Shown: positions 34,909-42,777 of the stretch, piece by piece
Layout: each line of letters opens with the position of its first letter
How positions within the stretch are numbered: position 1 is the stretch's first letter
From: a virus
DNA length: 64,000 bases
Direction: 5' to 3' (one strand)
Virus record (IMG/VR): IMGVR_UViG_3300046535_001489
Location: 1 to 64,000 of that record
Notes under the pieces: model-generated
Told to the model about the DNA's origin: nothing
Database searches by the model: none
What the model saw: the letters and a program-made list of their open reading frames with translations, nothing else
Made by a program: the position numbers and the translations under genes

Positions 34909-35775
34909 TCAGCCCCTCCCCGATTGTTCTTTTAGAGACTTTACTAGCCTCCGAGAGGTGCTGAGGCTTACCCCAAACTGTTCCATCACGGCTTTATATG
35001 CCTCCATCTTTGGAAGAGTGGTAGGCAGGGCATTGATAAAGCTCACCTTCTCGTCCTGTTGGTTATCCAGTGTCCACGAGCCATTATCCAGCTGAACAAT
35101 AGGAATCTCCTCTGGGGCATCTGAGCGGGCTTCGATGTAGAGTGCGCTCTTGCTCATGTTAATCAAGGCATCCACAGCCCCAGCAAATCCCGTGCTGCCC
35201 CGAATGCTCCCTGGCCCCACTTCTCCCACCTGAGCCTTCTTCTTATGGGCAATATACATCAATGCTGCTGGCTGAGTGGCCTCAATAAAGGACGAGTGGA
35301 TCTCTTCCATGATGTCACTTTTGTCCTCATTTCCTTTGTGCATTCGCCTAATCGTATCGATAACGACCAAAATAGGTGACACACTGTCCACTTCTAGCCT
35401 CAGCCACTGCTGACAGGCCGGGTAGCGAATATCGAAGTTCTTCGGCAAATCCTTCATTTCGCGGTCGATAATGAAAATCTCGTGCCGTGCCACGTCGGAT
35501 TTGATGAGGCTCAAGTAGCCGGTTTTCCACAAGCTGCGGGGGGTATCCAGCTGAACAATAAGCACCCTGCCATGAGTTTGAATAGGTAAATCCAAGAAAT
35601 GGCTGATGGCTGGGTCGGCAATTGCCTCGCACAACCCTAAGCTTAACAACGACTTACCCACTTTAGGCGACCCGAAAAAGCTCATGCTACCGCCTACTGG
35701 AATCAGCCCTTTCCAGATCCATACCGAGTCGTCAACATCGAGTTTTTCGTAGTCGCAGATGGGGAGGGCGGGCAT
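34909..35775 (-). CDS. RepA-like hexameric AAA ATPase (helicase)
   Basis: 288 residues. Walker A FFGSPKVGKS (residues 33-42) and a Walker B-like strand (PILVVIDTIRR). The C-terminal half carries a helix-turn-helix-like region (KAVMEQFGVSLSTSRRLVKS). This is the RepA/DnaB-family helicase fold used in phage replication. It runs against the RNA ligase side of the module. Confidence 0.65.
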   Translation of the reverse strand: MPALPICDYEKLDVDDSVWIWKGLIPVGGSMSFFGSPKVGKSLLSLGLCEAIADPAISHFLDLPIQTHGRVLIVQLDTPRSLWKTGYLSLIKSDVARHEIFIIDREMKDLPKNFDIRYPACQQWLRLEVDSVSPILVVIDTIRRMHKGNEDKSDIMEEIHSSFIEATQPAALMYIAHKKKAQVGEVGPGSIRGSTGFAGAVDALINMSKSALYIEARSDAPEEIPIVQLDNGSWTLDNQQDEKVSFINALPTTLPKMEAYKAVMEQFGVSLSTSRRLVKSLKEQSGRG

Positions 35776-35904
35776 CTAAAATACCGTCATAGTGCCGTGA
35801 ATTTGGCACTTATTACAAACAGTACAAAACCGCTCTTGATAAAGATCCATTGTGCCCTCCTTTAACTTCCACGGTCCCCAATTATGAAATATCCAAAAAT
35901 GCAT
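35776..35904 (-). CDS. Zinc-ribbon microprotein
   Basis: 42 residues from ATG 35904 with AAAGGAG upstream; a second, in-frame start with AAAGGAGGG exists at 35850 (24 residues). FCTVCNKCQIHGTMTVF carries C-x2-C-x2-C, and the N-terminal part is Trp-rich. Two good RBS signals on one frame are unusual. Adjacent to the helicase start. Confidence 0.5.
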   Translation of the reverse strand: MHFWIFHNWGPWKLKEGTMDLYQERFCTVCNKCQIHGTMTVF

Positions 35905-35937
35905 ATATCTCCTTTAAGCCGTTACTAAAGCAGGTAT

Positions 35938-36114
35938 CTAAAAGTCCATCTTGTCATGAATCCAATCAAGGTCTGATTGCATATCCTTAATCTGCGCTAA
36001 AAGGGGCTCGACATCTTCCCATCTGCACCAAGCTCCGATTGGAGATTCTTCAATATCTATATTGTAATTATAATCTCCTACAATAACTACTTCTTCAATT
36101 TCGTATCGTTTCAT
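35938..36114 (-). CDS. Small hypothetical protein
   Basis: 58 residues from ATG 36114 that overlaps the RNA ligase stop (ATGA). IGAWCRWEDVEPLLAQIKDM resembles a widespread small phage protein domain. Acidic. Function unknown. Confidence 0.55.
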   Translation of the reverse strand: MKRYEIEEVVIVGDYNYNIDIEESPIGAWCRWEDVEPLLAQIKDMQSDLDWIHDKMDF

Positions 36115-36713
36115 GCCACCACCAACACATTCACCGGCCACGCAATCCCCATCTCCCTCTTCGTCACACTCGCCCACGCCAGCGGCTTCGCAATCGTCTC
36201 CTCCAGCAGAAACACAAACCCCTCAATCTCTGGTGACTCCTCTAGCTCAGCCTTGACTGAATCAAACAGCTCCTGGTCGGTAAATCCAGCCTTCGAGGTA
36301 ATCTTCGTCTGCCCACGATTCACAATCAACCCGCTGCCAGTCATAGGACTCACACATAGCATAAACGGCTCCTCGCATTGCATGGGGTTGCCTTTGATGT
36401 TTGGCCCAAAGGCTTCGTAAATGCCATCGTTGAGCTTGCCGCCGGGAGCGACCCGCTTAGCATTCACATAGGCAATATGCAGCAGCATATCTTCAGCTGG
36501 AAAAGTGTCAACGTCGAGCTGACATAGAGCAGCATCAGGGTCTGGGGGTGCTGGATACCATCGATATGGCAATCCTTTCTGCACTACCACTTGTACTCCA
36601 TCTAGCTTAATCGTCAGCAATCCCTGCTTTTCTCTCATCCAGGCTGACTCAGGATTAATCTGAGGCACAGCCATGCCACTGGCATCCCTCACAAACAACG
36701 GTACGACTTTCAT
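36111..36713 (-). CDS. RNA ligase-like nucleotidyltransferase
   Basis: 200 residues. Motif I LLTIKLDGVQVV (Lys36, the AMP acceptor in KxDG), motif III/IIIa YEAFGPNIKGNP (residues about 118-130), motif IV EGFVFLL and motif V-like ASVTKREMGIAWP. These are the covalent nucleotidyltransferase motifs of phage RNA ligases of the Rnl2-like or DUF5565-like type. The size suits a minimal ligase. It is near a phosphatase and a RapZ-like gene. Confidence 0.75.
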   Translation of the reverse strand: MKVVPLFVRDASGMAVPQINPESAWMREKQGLLTIKLDGVQVVVQKGLPYRWYPAPPDPDAALCQLDVDTFPAEDMLLHIAYVNAKRVAPGGKLNDGIYEAFGPNIKGNPMQCEEPFMLCVSPMTGSGLIVNRGQTKITSKAGFTDQELFDSVKAELEESPEIEGFVFLLEETIAKPLAWASVTKREMGIAWPVNVLVVA

Positions 36714-36916
36714 TTTGAATGATACTCCTCAGAAATTGTAAATTCAGGACTGCTGCATAGGCCATTGCAGCCATGAGCACCCATCCAATTTTTCCAGCTA
36801 TTTGGATGTAGAGCCTCAGATAATAGCTTAGATGGATGCCCGCAGCCTTTTGGGTCTATAAGCTCTACCCTAATGCCATCTTCCCGTATAATCATTGGCC
36901 ATATTGCTTTTGGCAT
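36710..36916 (-). CDS. Small Cys/His protein
   Basis: 68 residues. LIDPKGCGHPSKLLSE, then MGAHGCNGLCSSPEFTISEE; scattered Cys and His may form a metal site. It overlaps the ligase start (ATGA). The next upstream region is the structured non-coding stretch to 37325. Confidence 0.55.
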   Translation of the reverse strand: MPKAIWPMIIREDGIRVELIDPKGCGHPSKLLSEALHPNSWKNWMGAHGCNGLCSSPEFTISEEYHSK

Positions 36917-37325
36917 GTTTAACTCCTGAAAAACTCTGACCCACCCCGTCCTAGATCCCCCACCTAGGATGCCTATGGCTTTCGCCTCATATCAACTTCA
37001 CCCCCGAGGATAGTTTGTTGGCTATCTTGCTCGGCAGAGTGGGTCATTCTCTTTGATAGCCTACGAACCTGAGTCGCTGATTTGCACAGCATTAGGTATG
37101 GCTAACCCGGCCTTTCTAATCGGCCCATTCTCAGCAGTACGTCTACGGTAGGCTATCAAACTTGTTAAAAATAGTGGACCGGCCTAGACTCGAACTAGGT
37201 TATTCCGGAAGACCCCACGGTCCCGGCCCAAATTAATCTGGCTCCCGTAAGAGCAATTGGGATTTTAGCCACCTGGATCACACCCTCATCTCTTCCTTAC
37301 CTGTGGCTACGACGGTAGCAAAACT
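36917..37325 (-). ncRNA. 409-base structured non-coding stretch with three stem-closed modules
   Basis: Coding is not supported here. Module 1 (37175-37229) is tRNA-like (see next entry). Module 2 has a perfect 13-bp closing stem (37052-37064 with 37148-37160). Module 3 has an 8-bp closing stem TGACCCAC/GTGGGTCA (36937-36944 with 37039-37046), inside which CCGAG/CTCGG with GATAG/CTATC, a GGCGAAAGCC hairpin (GNRA loop) and TCCTAG/CTAGGA are visible. Module 3 is followed by five Ts and the RBS of the gene at 36916. A further hairpin is at 37230-37264. The minus strand is assumed because all neighbours are minus. Confidence 0.5.
37175..37229 (-). other. Mini tRNA-like structure
   Basis: The T-arm is excellent: CCTAG, loop TTCGAGT, CTAGG (37183-37199), matching the TTCRANY consensus. 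A 7-bp acceptor (GGGCCGG with CCGGTCC, one G-U pair) and an A after it close the element. Only about 23 bases lie between acceptor and T-arm, so a complete cloverleaf cannot form; a GACC/GGTC hairpin is the only other arm. It could be a tRNA fossil or a tRNA mimic. It is not a normal tRNA. Confidence 0.45.
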
Positions 37326-37436
37326 TTATCGACAGTTATGAATCACTACTGATGAGCTTTGATAGCTGACATACCACACAGCCATAGCCACATAAGCAGC
37401 TAGGCAAAGCGTGCTGCCGAGAATGAATTTAGTCAT
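37326..37436 (-). CDS. Small membrane/secreted protein
   Basis: 36 residues: KFILGSTLCLAAYVAMAVWY, then SVVIHNCR. One hydrophobic segment, perhaps a signal-anchor. It overlaps its upstream neighbour by four bases. Function unknown. Confidence 0.5.
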   Translation of the reverse strand: MTKFILGSTLCLAAYVAMAVWYVSYQSSSVVIHNCR

Positions 37437-37618
37437 ACACTCGTTCCTGTAATGAATTCGTAGTCGCCGGGGAACTTGAGGTTGTCGTTGGCTTCAATGA
37501 GCCACTCGTTGACAATTTCATGGGCGTCAAATTCTCCTTCGCCTAGAGTATAGCCATAACTGGAGTCGTCAACAGGTACAATAAACTTCACAGTAACTTC
37601 AACTTTAGTCACAATCAT
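37433..37618 (-). CDS. Small hypothetical protein
   Basis: 61 residues from ATG 37618; the upstream in-frame codons read through the gene at 37605. MIVTKVEVTVKFIVPVDDSS then EWLIEANDNLKFPGDYEF. Alpha/beta. Function unknown. Confidence 0.55.
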   Translation of the reverse strand: MIVTKVEVTVKFIVPVDDSSYGYTLGEGEFDAHEIVNEWLIEANDNLKFPGDYEFITGTSV

Positions 37619-37772
37619 CCTCATAATCCCAATCGCTGGGCTTCGTTGGGGCCACGATAATCTTCTCATGGCAGGTGCAAGTGCAGCGAAATCGCTTGCC
37701 CCCAGCATCAAAGAGATGCTCCGGGCAGGAGTCGTGTTCGTTTGAATAACATAGACCGCTTAGTTTACTCAT
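37605..37772 (-). CDS. Zinc-binding small protein
   Basis: 55 residues. SGLCYSNEHDSCPEHLFD, then RFRCTCTCHEKIIV gives six Cys and two or three His, a likely two-metal or Cys-rich fold. It overlaps both neighbours. It has an acidic C-terminus (DWDYEDDCD). Confidence 0.6.
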   Translation of the reverse strand: MSKLSGLCYSNEHDSCPEHLFDAGGKRFRCTCTCHEKIIVAPTKPSDWDYEDDCD

Positions 37773-38148
37773 GTCGATTATCTCCTACTTCGTCACTAAT
37801 TTGATACACACCAGCATCAACATCTCTAAGAGGATGGATACGCTTTCTCAATTCATGTAGCCTTTCAGCGTTCGACTTCGCTCCACCATAATACAAATAC
37901 TCATCCAAGCTCATCTGCAACGCATGTAGCTCAGCAATATCAAACCCCTTCTTGATGAGATGCAGCGCAGCTACATTCGCCTGGCGGAGCTTCCGGCGCT
38001 CAACACCAATCATTGCAGCAGCAGCACCTTCTTCAGAGGTGAATTCGTGGGCTTTGCCGGTAGCGTGGGCGGCTTGTCCACCTTTTCTGGATAATTCTTT
38101 GCGGCGGCTCTTTGAGGCGCTACCGAAACCTCTATCCTTCGTTGACAT
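37765..38148 (-). CDS. KGG-motif stress-type protein
   Basis: 127 residues from ATG 38148. It starts MSTKDRGFGSAS, then KELSRKGGQAAHATGKAHEF, the KGG/con-10-like motif of small conserved proteins. The rest is a helical domain. The N-terminal 12 residues are identical to those of the next protein, with different codons. Function unknown. Confidence 0.65.
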   Translation of the reverse strand: MSTKDRGFGSASKSRRKELSRKGGQAAHATGKAHEFTSEEGAAAAMIGVERRKLRQANVAALHLIKKGFDIAELHALQMSLDEYLYYGGAKSNAERLHELRKRIHPLRDVDAGVYQISDEVGDNRHE

Positions 38149-38476
38149 AGGGCAATTCTCCAATCCGCTTTTCACCAGATTCAACCGCCAAGTTAACTGC
38201 GTTAGCCCCGTAGGAAGCAATAATGCTTGTCCACGCTGCGTTTAGACCTAGTTCAATACCATATTGACGTTCAGCGGCAGCATTAAGATCCCTATACTTT
38301 CGTTCTTTTACGTGTTCGTCTTCATCAATACCACCTGAAAACCCATAGATGGAATTCATTTGGGATTCTAACTCTCCTCTCATTTTACGACACTCAGCGA
38401 TTCGACGCTTGAAATCAATGTAGATTTCATATATGGGGTTTGAAGCTGAACCGAAGCCACGGTCTTTAGTGCTCAT
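38132..38476 (-). CDS. Hypothetical protein sharing the MSTKDRGFGSAS start
   Basis: 114 residues from ATG 38476. After the shared 12-residue start it is unrelated to the previous protein (KRRIAECRKMRGELESQMNS, helical). Overlaps both neighbours. The shared start suggests a common targeting or binding tag. Confidence 0.6.
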   Translation of the reverse strand: MSTKDRGFGSASNPIYEIYIDFKRRIAECRKMRGELESQMNSIYGFSGGIDEDEHVKERKYRDLNAAAERQYGIELGLNAAWTSIIASYGANAVNLAVESGEKRIGELPYVNEG

Positions 38477-38586
38477 TATCGACCATTCCCGCATTTAGCA
38501 CATCGAGAGTCTTCGTCTTTATTTAGCGCGCTACAAATAGAACAACGCCAAGCCCAGCTCATGAAAAATCTAATATATTTAATCAT
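38476..38586 (-). CDS. Zinc-ribbon microprotein
   Basis: 36 residues: IKYIRFFMSWAWRCSICSA, then CAKCGNGR. Four Cys in C-x2-C pairs. It overlaps its neighbours (TAATG at one end, ATGATTAA at the other), so it is co-translated. Confidence 0.6.
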   Translation of the reverse strand: MIKYIRFFMSWAWRCSICSALNKDEDSRCAKCGNGR

Positions 38587-38788
38587 TATGATACTCCCAG
38601 CTCCAATCTACAGCAGCATTTAAGTAGTCGTCAGTATTTTCTAAATACCATTTAAGCTGCCGCAGTATTCCTACCTGCGCCTCAAATGCAATTTTACTAT
38701 TACCTATTAAGTTACTATGAGGTGTATTCTCTACCCAAGCAATAAATTTATTGACTCTAGTAGAGTAATTGTTATCCTCAACATTCAT
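38579..38788 (-). CDS. Small hypothetical protein
   Basis: 69 residues: RVNKFIAWVENTPHSNLIGN and WYLENTDDYLNAAVDWSWEY. Helical, aromatic, acidic C-terminus. Function unknown. Confidence 0.55.
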   Translation of the reverse strand: MNVEDNNYSTRVNKFIAWVENTPHSNLIGNSKIAFEAQVGILRQLKWYLENTDDYLNAAVDWSWEYHND

Positions 38789-38813
38789 TTTAGATAATCT
38801 CCTGCCACGAATT

Positions 38814-38840
38814 AAAAAGCGGGGGCCTCACACCCCCTCG
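38814..38840 (-). terminator. Intrinsic terminator
   Basis: Minus-strand GGGGG (38833-38837), seven-base loop, CCCCC (38821-38825), then GC and five Ts (38814-38818). It would end both the small RNA and any read-through from the upstream genes. Confidence 0.7.
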
Positions 38841-39001
38841 GAGGTTGACCTCTGACAACCTCTAAGCAGCATTTTGTAGGAGATTGGCGTGTTGGTGAAG
38901 ACGCCTGCGTTTTACGTTGCCCACTGTGCTGCCTAACCATACTCATCTCAGCAGCTACACCCGCTCCGTATCGCTACACCGGGTAGGCTCTCTCCTACAA
39001 A
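38814..39001 (-). ncRNA. Putative phage small RNA ending in an intrinsic terminator
   Basis: About 188 bases without a coding frame. An 11-bp perfect stem (TTTGTAGGAGA at 38991-39001 on the minus strand with its partner at 38873-38883) closes a multi-hairpin core: CCCG/CGGG with GTGT-AGCG-ATAC, GCTGC/GCAGC and GGCGT/ACGCC. After it come a GAGGTTG/CAACCTC hairpin and a GGGGG-TGTGAGG-CCCCC stem followed by GC and five Ts, a textbook intrinsic terminator. No known family is recognised. Confidence 0.55.
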
Positions 39002-39004
39002 CTT

Positions 39005-39439
39005 TTAGAGCAACTGCCCCCGCACGATGTTTGTATCGTCAGCAATGTAAAGGAACCCAGCCTTCGCGCCGCTCACGATATCCCTTACCTTCCCGAACTG
39101 CGACGTCATCTTCACTACCGTAGCCGCACCATACTTCGATTCAAAGAAATCCCCAGGCTCGTGGGTTTCCTCAACCTCAGCAACCTCCACAATCTCCAAC
39201 TCTCCATCACCGCTCACCCGGAGAACCGAACCAACCGGAAGCTCCGCGACCGTCGAATTGCCCGTCGTGAACGTATAGCCGACATCAATAGCACTCATCT
39301 GACCCTCCTCTTTACCGATAAAGGCAGCTACATCAGCAGGATTGCTGGATGCTCTGCGCGTTGCAACGCTTTTGGAATATTCAGGATACTCATCTTCTTC
39401 GAGGTCGTCATACCACATATATGCAGCTTGCATGTTCAT
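39005..39439 (-). CDS. Hypothetical acidic protein
   Basis: 144 residues, acidic N-terminus (WYDDLEEDEYPEYS), then a beta-rich domain with VGSVLRVSGDGELEIVEVAE. The stop is next to the small RNA region. It is between that RNA and the phosphatase. Function unknown. Confidence 0.6.
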   Translation of the reverse strand: MNMQAAYMWYDDLEEDEYPEYSKSVATRRASSNPADVAAFIGKEEGQMSAIDVGYTFTTGNSTVAELPVGSVLRVSGDGELEIVEVAEVEETHEPGDFFESKYGAATVVKMTSQFGKVRDIVSGAKAGFLYIADDTNIVRGQLL

Positions 39440-39457
39440 TTAATCCTCCTGCAACTC

Positions 39458-40552
39458 CTATGCCGTCACCATCGTTCCGCGCCTCTCCAACCACGTCAGA
39501 TGAGCTGGATTGTGGCACGCAACTATCGGACATCCCATCGTTGTACACCTATGTTCCATGACTATGCCATTGACGACTTGGGTATCGATAACCGAGCCAA
39601 ACTGCATGGTGGCATAGTTATTGTCGTTTGTAGCCACTGCTGTTGTCTGCTTCGATGCAGTGGAATTCTTCGCTCCTGGCACATCAGCCAGCGCCGCCTC
39701 AATATCAGCAGCCAAATCCGCTACATCAGCTTCTCTACCCTCATACACCGCCAACGCATGCTCAAACCTCAACTTATCCACATACAACTCATGCAAATAC
39801 TGCTCCTGCTTCAAACTCTCCACAGCCTTTTTGCAATGCTCCTTTCTCACATGTTCTATTGCTCCCCAGTAGTCCTCCACTCCGGCAGTAATCATCAGTG
39901 CACACAGTGCTGTTCCAGTGCGCCCATGACCCCCATGGCATGCTATCACTGTTTTAGCTGGCAAAGCTTCCCATAAGTGCTGCCAGAAATCCAGCTCAAC
40001 CGGGGGGATTCCCATATCGGTCCAATCCAAGCTCAGCAATTGAGCAGTCATCACTTGGGGTTCGGGTTTGGGCACAAAGGATTCGAGCTTCTCCAACAGC
40101 GCCTTTGGCACTGTGCTAAGCGATCTTACAAACTTAGACGACGTATCACTCTTTGGCCGCACATTTCCAGCAAGGTCAATAATGAGATTCCACTGATCAG
40201 AATACTCCTTCAACCCCTGCCAGCTCGAAGCATAGAGAGCTTTGCCTTCGTGCTCAAAGACAACTTTACTTCCAGTGTGGTCACAGGTTGGGCCAGAGAT
40301 ATAACCACTATTACCACTATAACTATAACCATTCGGCCATTGATTATTTGACTGCGGCACATTTGCCCCACCCTGCCATCCACCCGCCGCTTTACTCCCT
40401 TTCTTCACCAACATCGGTAGTTGTGTTGCCATACTCTCCTCTAGCATTTCTGCTTCTAGGTAATTCTGAATCTCATCCATTGAAGGGTCTAGGAATGCAC
40501 GGCCCTTTGCAGCCTTAGCCACTTTCGCCTTCTTTTCGCGCCTACGCCCCAT
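39458..40552 (-). CDS. Dual-specificity/tyrosine-type phosphatase
   Basis: 364 residues from ATG 40552, which has GTGAGGT upstream. The P-loop IACHGGHGRTGTALC carries the catalytic C-x5-R (Cys at about 205), preceded by a DWTDMGIPP loop with the general-acid Asp. About 90 low-complexity residues (including NGYSYSGNSGYISG) lie N-terminal, and a C-terminal tail has a Cys/His pair (MGCPIVACHNPAHLTW). It could remove phosphates from protein, sugar or RNA 5' ends; the substrate cannot be read from sequence. It follows the PEP-synthase-like gene. Confidence 0.8.
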   Translation of the reverse strand: MGRRREKKAKVAKAAKGRAFLDPSMDEIQNYLEAEMLEESMATQLPMLVKKGSKAAGGWQGGANVPQSNNQWPNGYSYSGNSGYISGPTCDHTGSKVVFEHEGKALYASSWQGLKEYSDQWNLIIDLAGNVRPKSDTSSKFVRSLSTVPKALLEKLESFVPKPEPQVMTAQLLSLDWTDMGIPPVELDFWQHLWEALPAKTVIACHGGHGRTGTALCALMITAGVEDYWGAIEHVRKEHCKKAVESLKQEQYLHELYVDKLRFEHALAVYEGREADVADLAADIEAALADVPGAKNSTASKQTTAVATNDNNYATMQFGSVIDTQVVNGIVMEHRCTTMGCPIVACHNPAHLTWLERRGTMVTA

Positions 40553-40563
40553 TGAGAATAACC

Positions 40564-42777
40564 TCACTTTTTGACTACGAAAGGAAGTTGTTTGCCATCG
40601 TGCCATACAGCGGTGATAGTGAAGTTTGTGTCGTAATGTGCTGCGGTTGCGAGATAGCTTTCTACGATGTAGTTTACACCTTTTTCACTATTCGGATATG
40701 CCGGATAATACCCCCCAGCATCTGATGAATAGCTGCCTTCAGCTCCATAATCTTGCAGGGGCTTCAGAAACTCCTGCACATTCTCCACAGCAACCTGCAC
40801 CGTTCTCGAAAAGTACCCAATCTCCCCTACAGCAAACTGGAAATGCATGCTCACTATATTCCCGGACTGAGCTTCATATCTTACATGAATTTTAGTGACT
40901 TTGTGCTCTATGGGATTGTAGACGATCTTTGAGAGCTTTGTTGGGCCACTTGGGTTATCTGGCTCAACAGCTAGAGGTTCTTCTTCTTTAGTATCCTCAA
41001 TCTCCATTGGTTTATCATCGATAATTTCAATGATGTCGTCGTCAGACTCATCACTATCATTAGAGTCTTCTTCAGGCAACTCACGGCTCATTCGCTCAGC
41101 AACCACAATCGGCTGCTGAAGCTTATACTGCTCCACAAGCTCAGCCGCTCGTGGATTCGTAAACTCCTTTGCTACCTGCAACGCTGCCCAACCTGCTTCG
41201 GCAATAATAGTTAGATTCTGCTCAGCAGCATAGGTAAATGTCAGGTCGTCCCCAGTAAACTTATTCATCCACCAGCCGTTATTATGTGCTTGATTCACAG
41301 CTAGATTGAGCTTTTCTGTCATGGCTAGCACATTAGCATGTGTTGGCCAGCGAAGCATCTCCAAAATAGCCGTATCCAACTCAATCAATGCTGCTGTACA
41401 CTTTCCCCACTCTTTACCACCATAACCCTGTGGCCACGAGTCATACACAAACGCTTCGTGGGCAATTTTTAGCATCTGCCGGGATGAGAAGAACTGTTTG
41501 AAGGAGAGCTGATAGATATTACTTCGTAGAGTTGTTGTTCCGCCCCCTCCAGGCCGATGCCTTGCTTCTCCATGAGCTGCAGCCAGTCCCATTCTCAGCA
41601 TCACTGCAGCACTAACCCCCAACCACACCCCATACCCATTGCTCATTGCAGGGGCATTGTGGAGCGCCACGAGCATCAGTTTGATGGCTTGGGCTCTCTC
41701 AGACCTATCGCTATCACTAAAATCCAGCACCAACCCAATCCCCAAACCCCTCATCACCGCTTTAGGATCTGGAGGTCGAATGTCGGCTTTAGGCTCCTTC
41801 TCCAGCCATTCCCCAACCACTGGCATTCTCGATGTCATAATGGGGATTCGATTGAGCAGACAATGCACCCCATAGTGGGATATCACACTCCCGCCAAGAT
41901 GCACCACAACTGTGCCTTGCCGAATCTCAGCTGTTTGGGATTCCCACAGCTGCAAGTCCCCCGAAGCCTCAAGAATCCTCTCCACCTGCACACGCTGAGG
42001 AATGTAGTCTCGCTCAATCCCAGCAATCTTAGGGCCTGCGCGGAGTTGGGTGAAGTGCCAACTATTCTTTCGCACTGCTTCAACATATGGTGAGCTATCC
42101 TCGCCCACCCCTGCAGCACGAATTACAGCTTCATCCAAATCCCCAAACGGCGCACCGATAAGTGGAAGCTCAATCGACTCATGCCCCGAAGTGGCCCCAT
42201 CATGCCCTACACCTACTGAAATTTTGTAGGGAGTAATAACTGCATTTGCAGTGGCTCCTTCGATCAGCGGGCACAGCAACACTTCAGCATGTGGATCTGC
42301 GGCTTGGGCTTCATGAAAGATAGCTCGCAGAGCTTCTTTATCGTTTTTAGCCACAGGCCGGCTGTCAACAAAGCCATGCCGGGGTCGCTCGGGGCACGGT
42401 CTGGCGAAGTAGGGTGGAGAATATATATAAGGACTCGATGCCCCTACAATAATATCAATATCCCCCTCTTCACCGATGATATAGTAGGGTCTGGGCACAG
42501 TCAAACTACTCTTATGGGCAAGAGTAATATACCCTCTAGACTTCTGCGTGCGAGGCTGCACGAATCCTCTATTCACCGCAGCTGTACGGCTATCAATACT
42601 CTCCCCAACTGCAACGCATTCACTCTCCTCACATATATGATGAATCTCGCAAAACGGCTCCTTGCACAAAATACACAGAGGCTCGACTTTGACTTTCGGC
42701 ACATCTCCCTCCACTGCTGGCGAATTAGGCAGATACTTCTTCGAGAGTTGGGCTAGCGTTTGCGGGCTGAGAGCCAT
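40564..42777 (-). CDS. PEP-synthase-like protein with swivelling His domain
   Basis: 737 residues from ATG 42777; GAAGGAG upstream. Residues 35-54 are Cys-rich (CILCKEPFCEIHHICEESEC), a zinc knuckle. Residues about 130-250 resemble an ATP-grasp/PEP-synthase-like ATP-binding part (GFVDSRP, AEVLLCPLIEGATANAVIT, then FTQLRAGP). Residues 280-325 match the PEP-utiliser mobile domain (GTVVVHLGGSVISHYGV, His301 as phospho-acceptor), then IPIM. The rest is helical, with an acidic linker (about 590-625) and a C-terminal domain. A phosphotransfer enzyme, possibly degraded. Inference. Confidence 0.55.
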   Translation of the reverse strand: MALSPQTLAQLSKKYLPNSPAVEGDVPKVKVEPLCILCKEPFCEIHHICEESECVAVGESIDSRTAAVNRGFVQPRTQKSRGYITLAHKSSLTVPRPYYIIGEEGDIDIIVGASSPYIYSPPYFARPCPERPRHGFVDSRPVAKNDKEALRAIFHEAQAADPHAEVLLCPLIEGATANAVITPYKISVGVGHDGATSGHESIELPLIGAPFGDLDEAVIRAAGVGEDSSPYVEAVRKNSWHFTQLRAGPKIAGIERDYIPQRVQVERILEASGDLQLWESQTAEIRQGTVVVHLGGSVISHYGVHCLLNRIPIMTSRMPVVGEWLEKEPKADIRPPDPKAVMRGLGIGLVLDFSDSDRSERAQAIKLMLVALHNAPAMSNGYGVWLGVSAAVMLRMGLAAAHGEARHRPGGGGTTTLRSNIYQLSFKQFFSSRQMLKIAHEAFVYDSWPQGYGGKEWGKCTAALIELDTAILEMLRWPTHANVLAMTEKLNLAVNQAHNNGWWMNKFTGDDLTFTYAAEQNLTIIAEAGWAALQVAKEFTNPRAAELVEQYKLQQPIVVAERMSRELPEEDSNDSDESDDDIIEIIDDKPMEIEDTKEEEPLAVEPDNPSGPTKLSKIVYNPIEHKVTKIHVRYEAQSGNIVSMHFQFAVGEIGYFSRTVQVAVENVQEFLKPLQDYGAEGSYSSDAGGYYPAYPNSEKGVNYIVESYLATAAHYDTNFTITAVWHDGKQLPFVVKK

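Noticed and set aside
37175-37229. True tRNA gene
   Set aside because: Only about 23 bases between acceptor and T-arm; D and anticodon arms cannot both exist.
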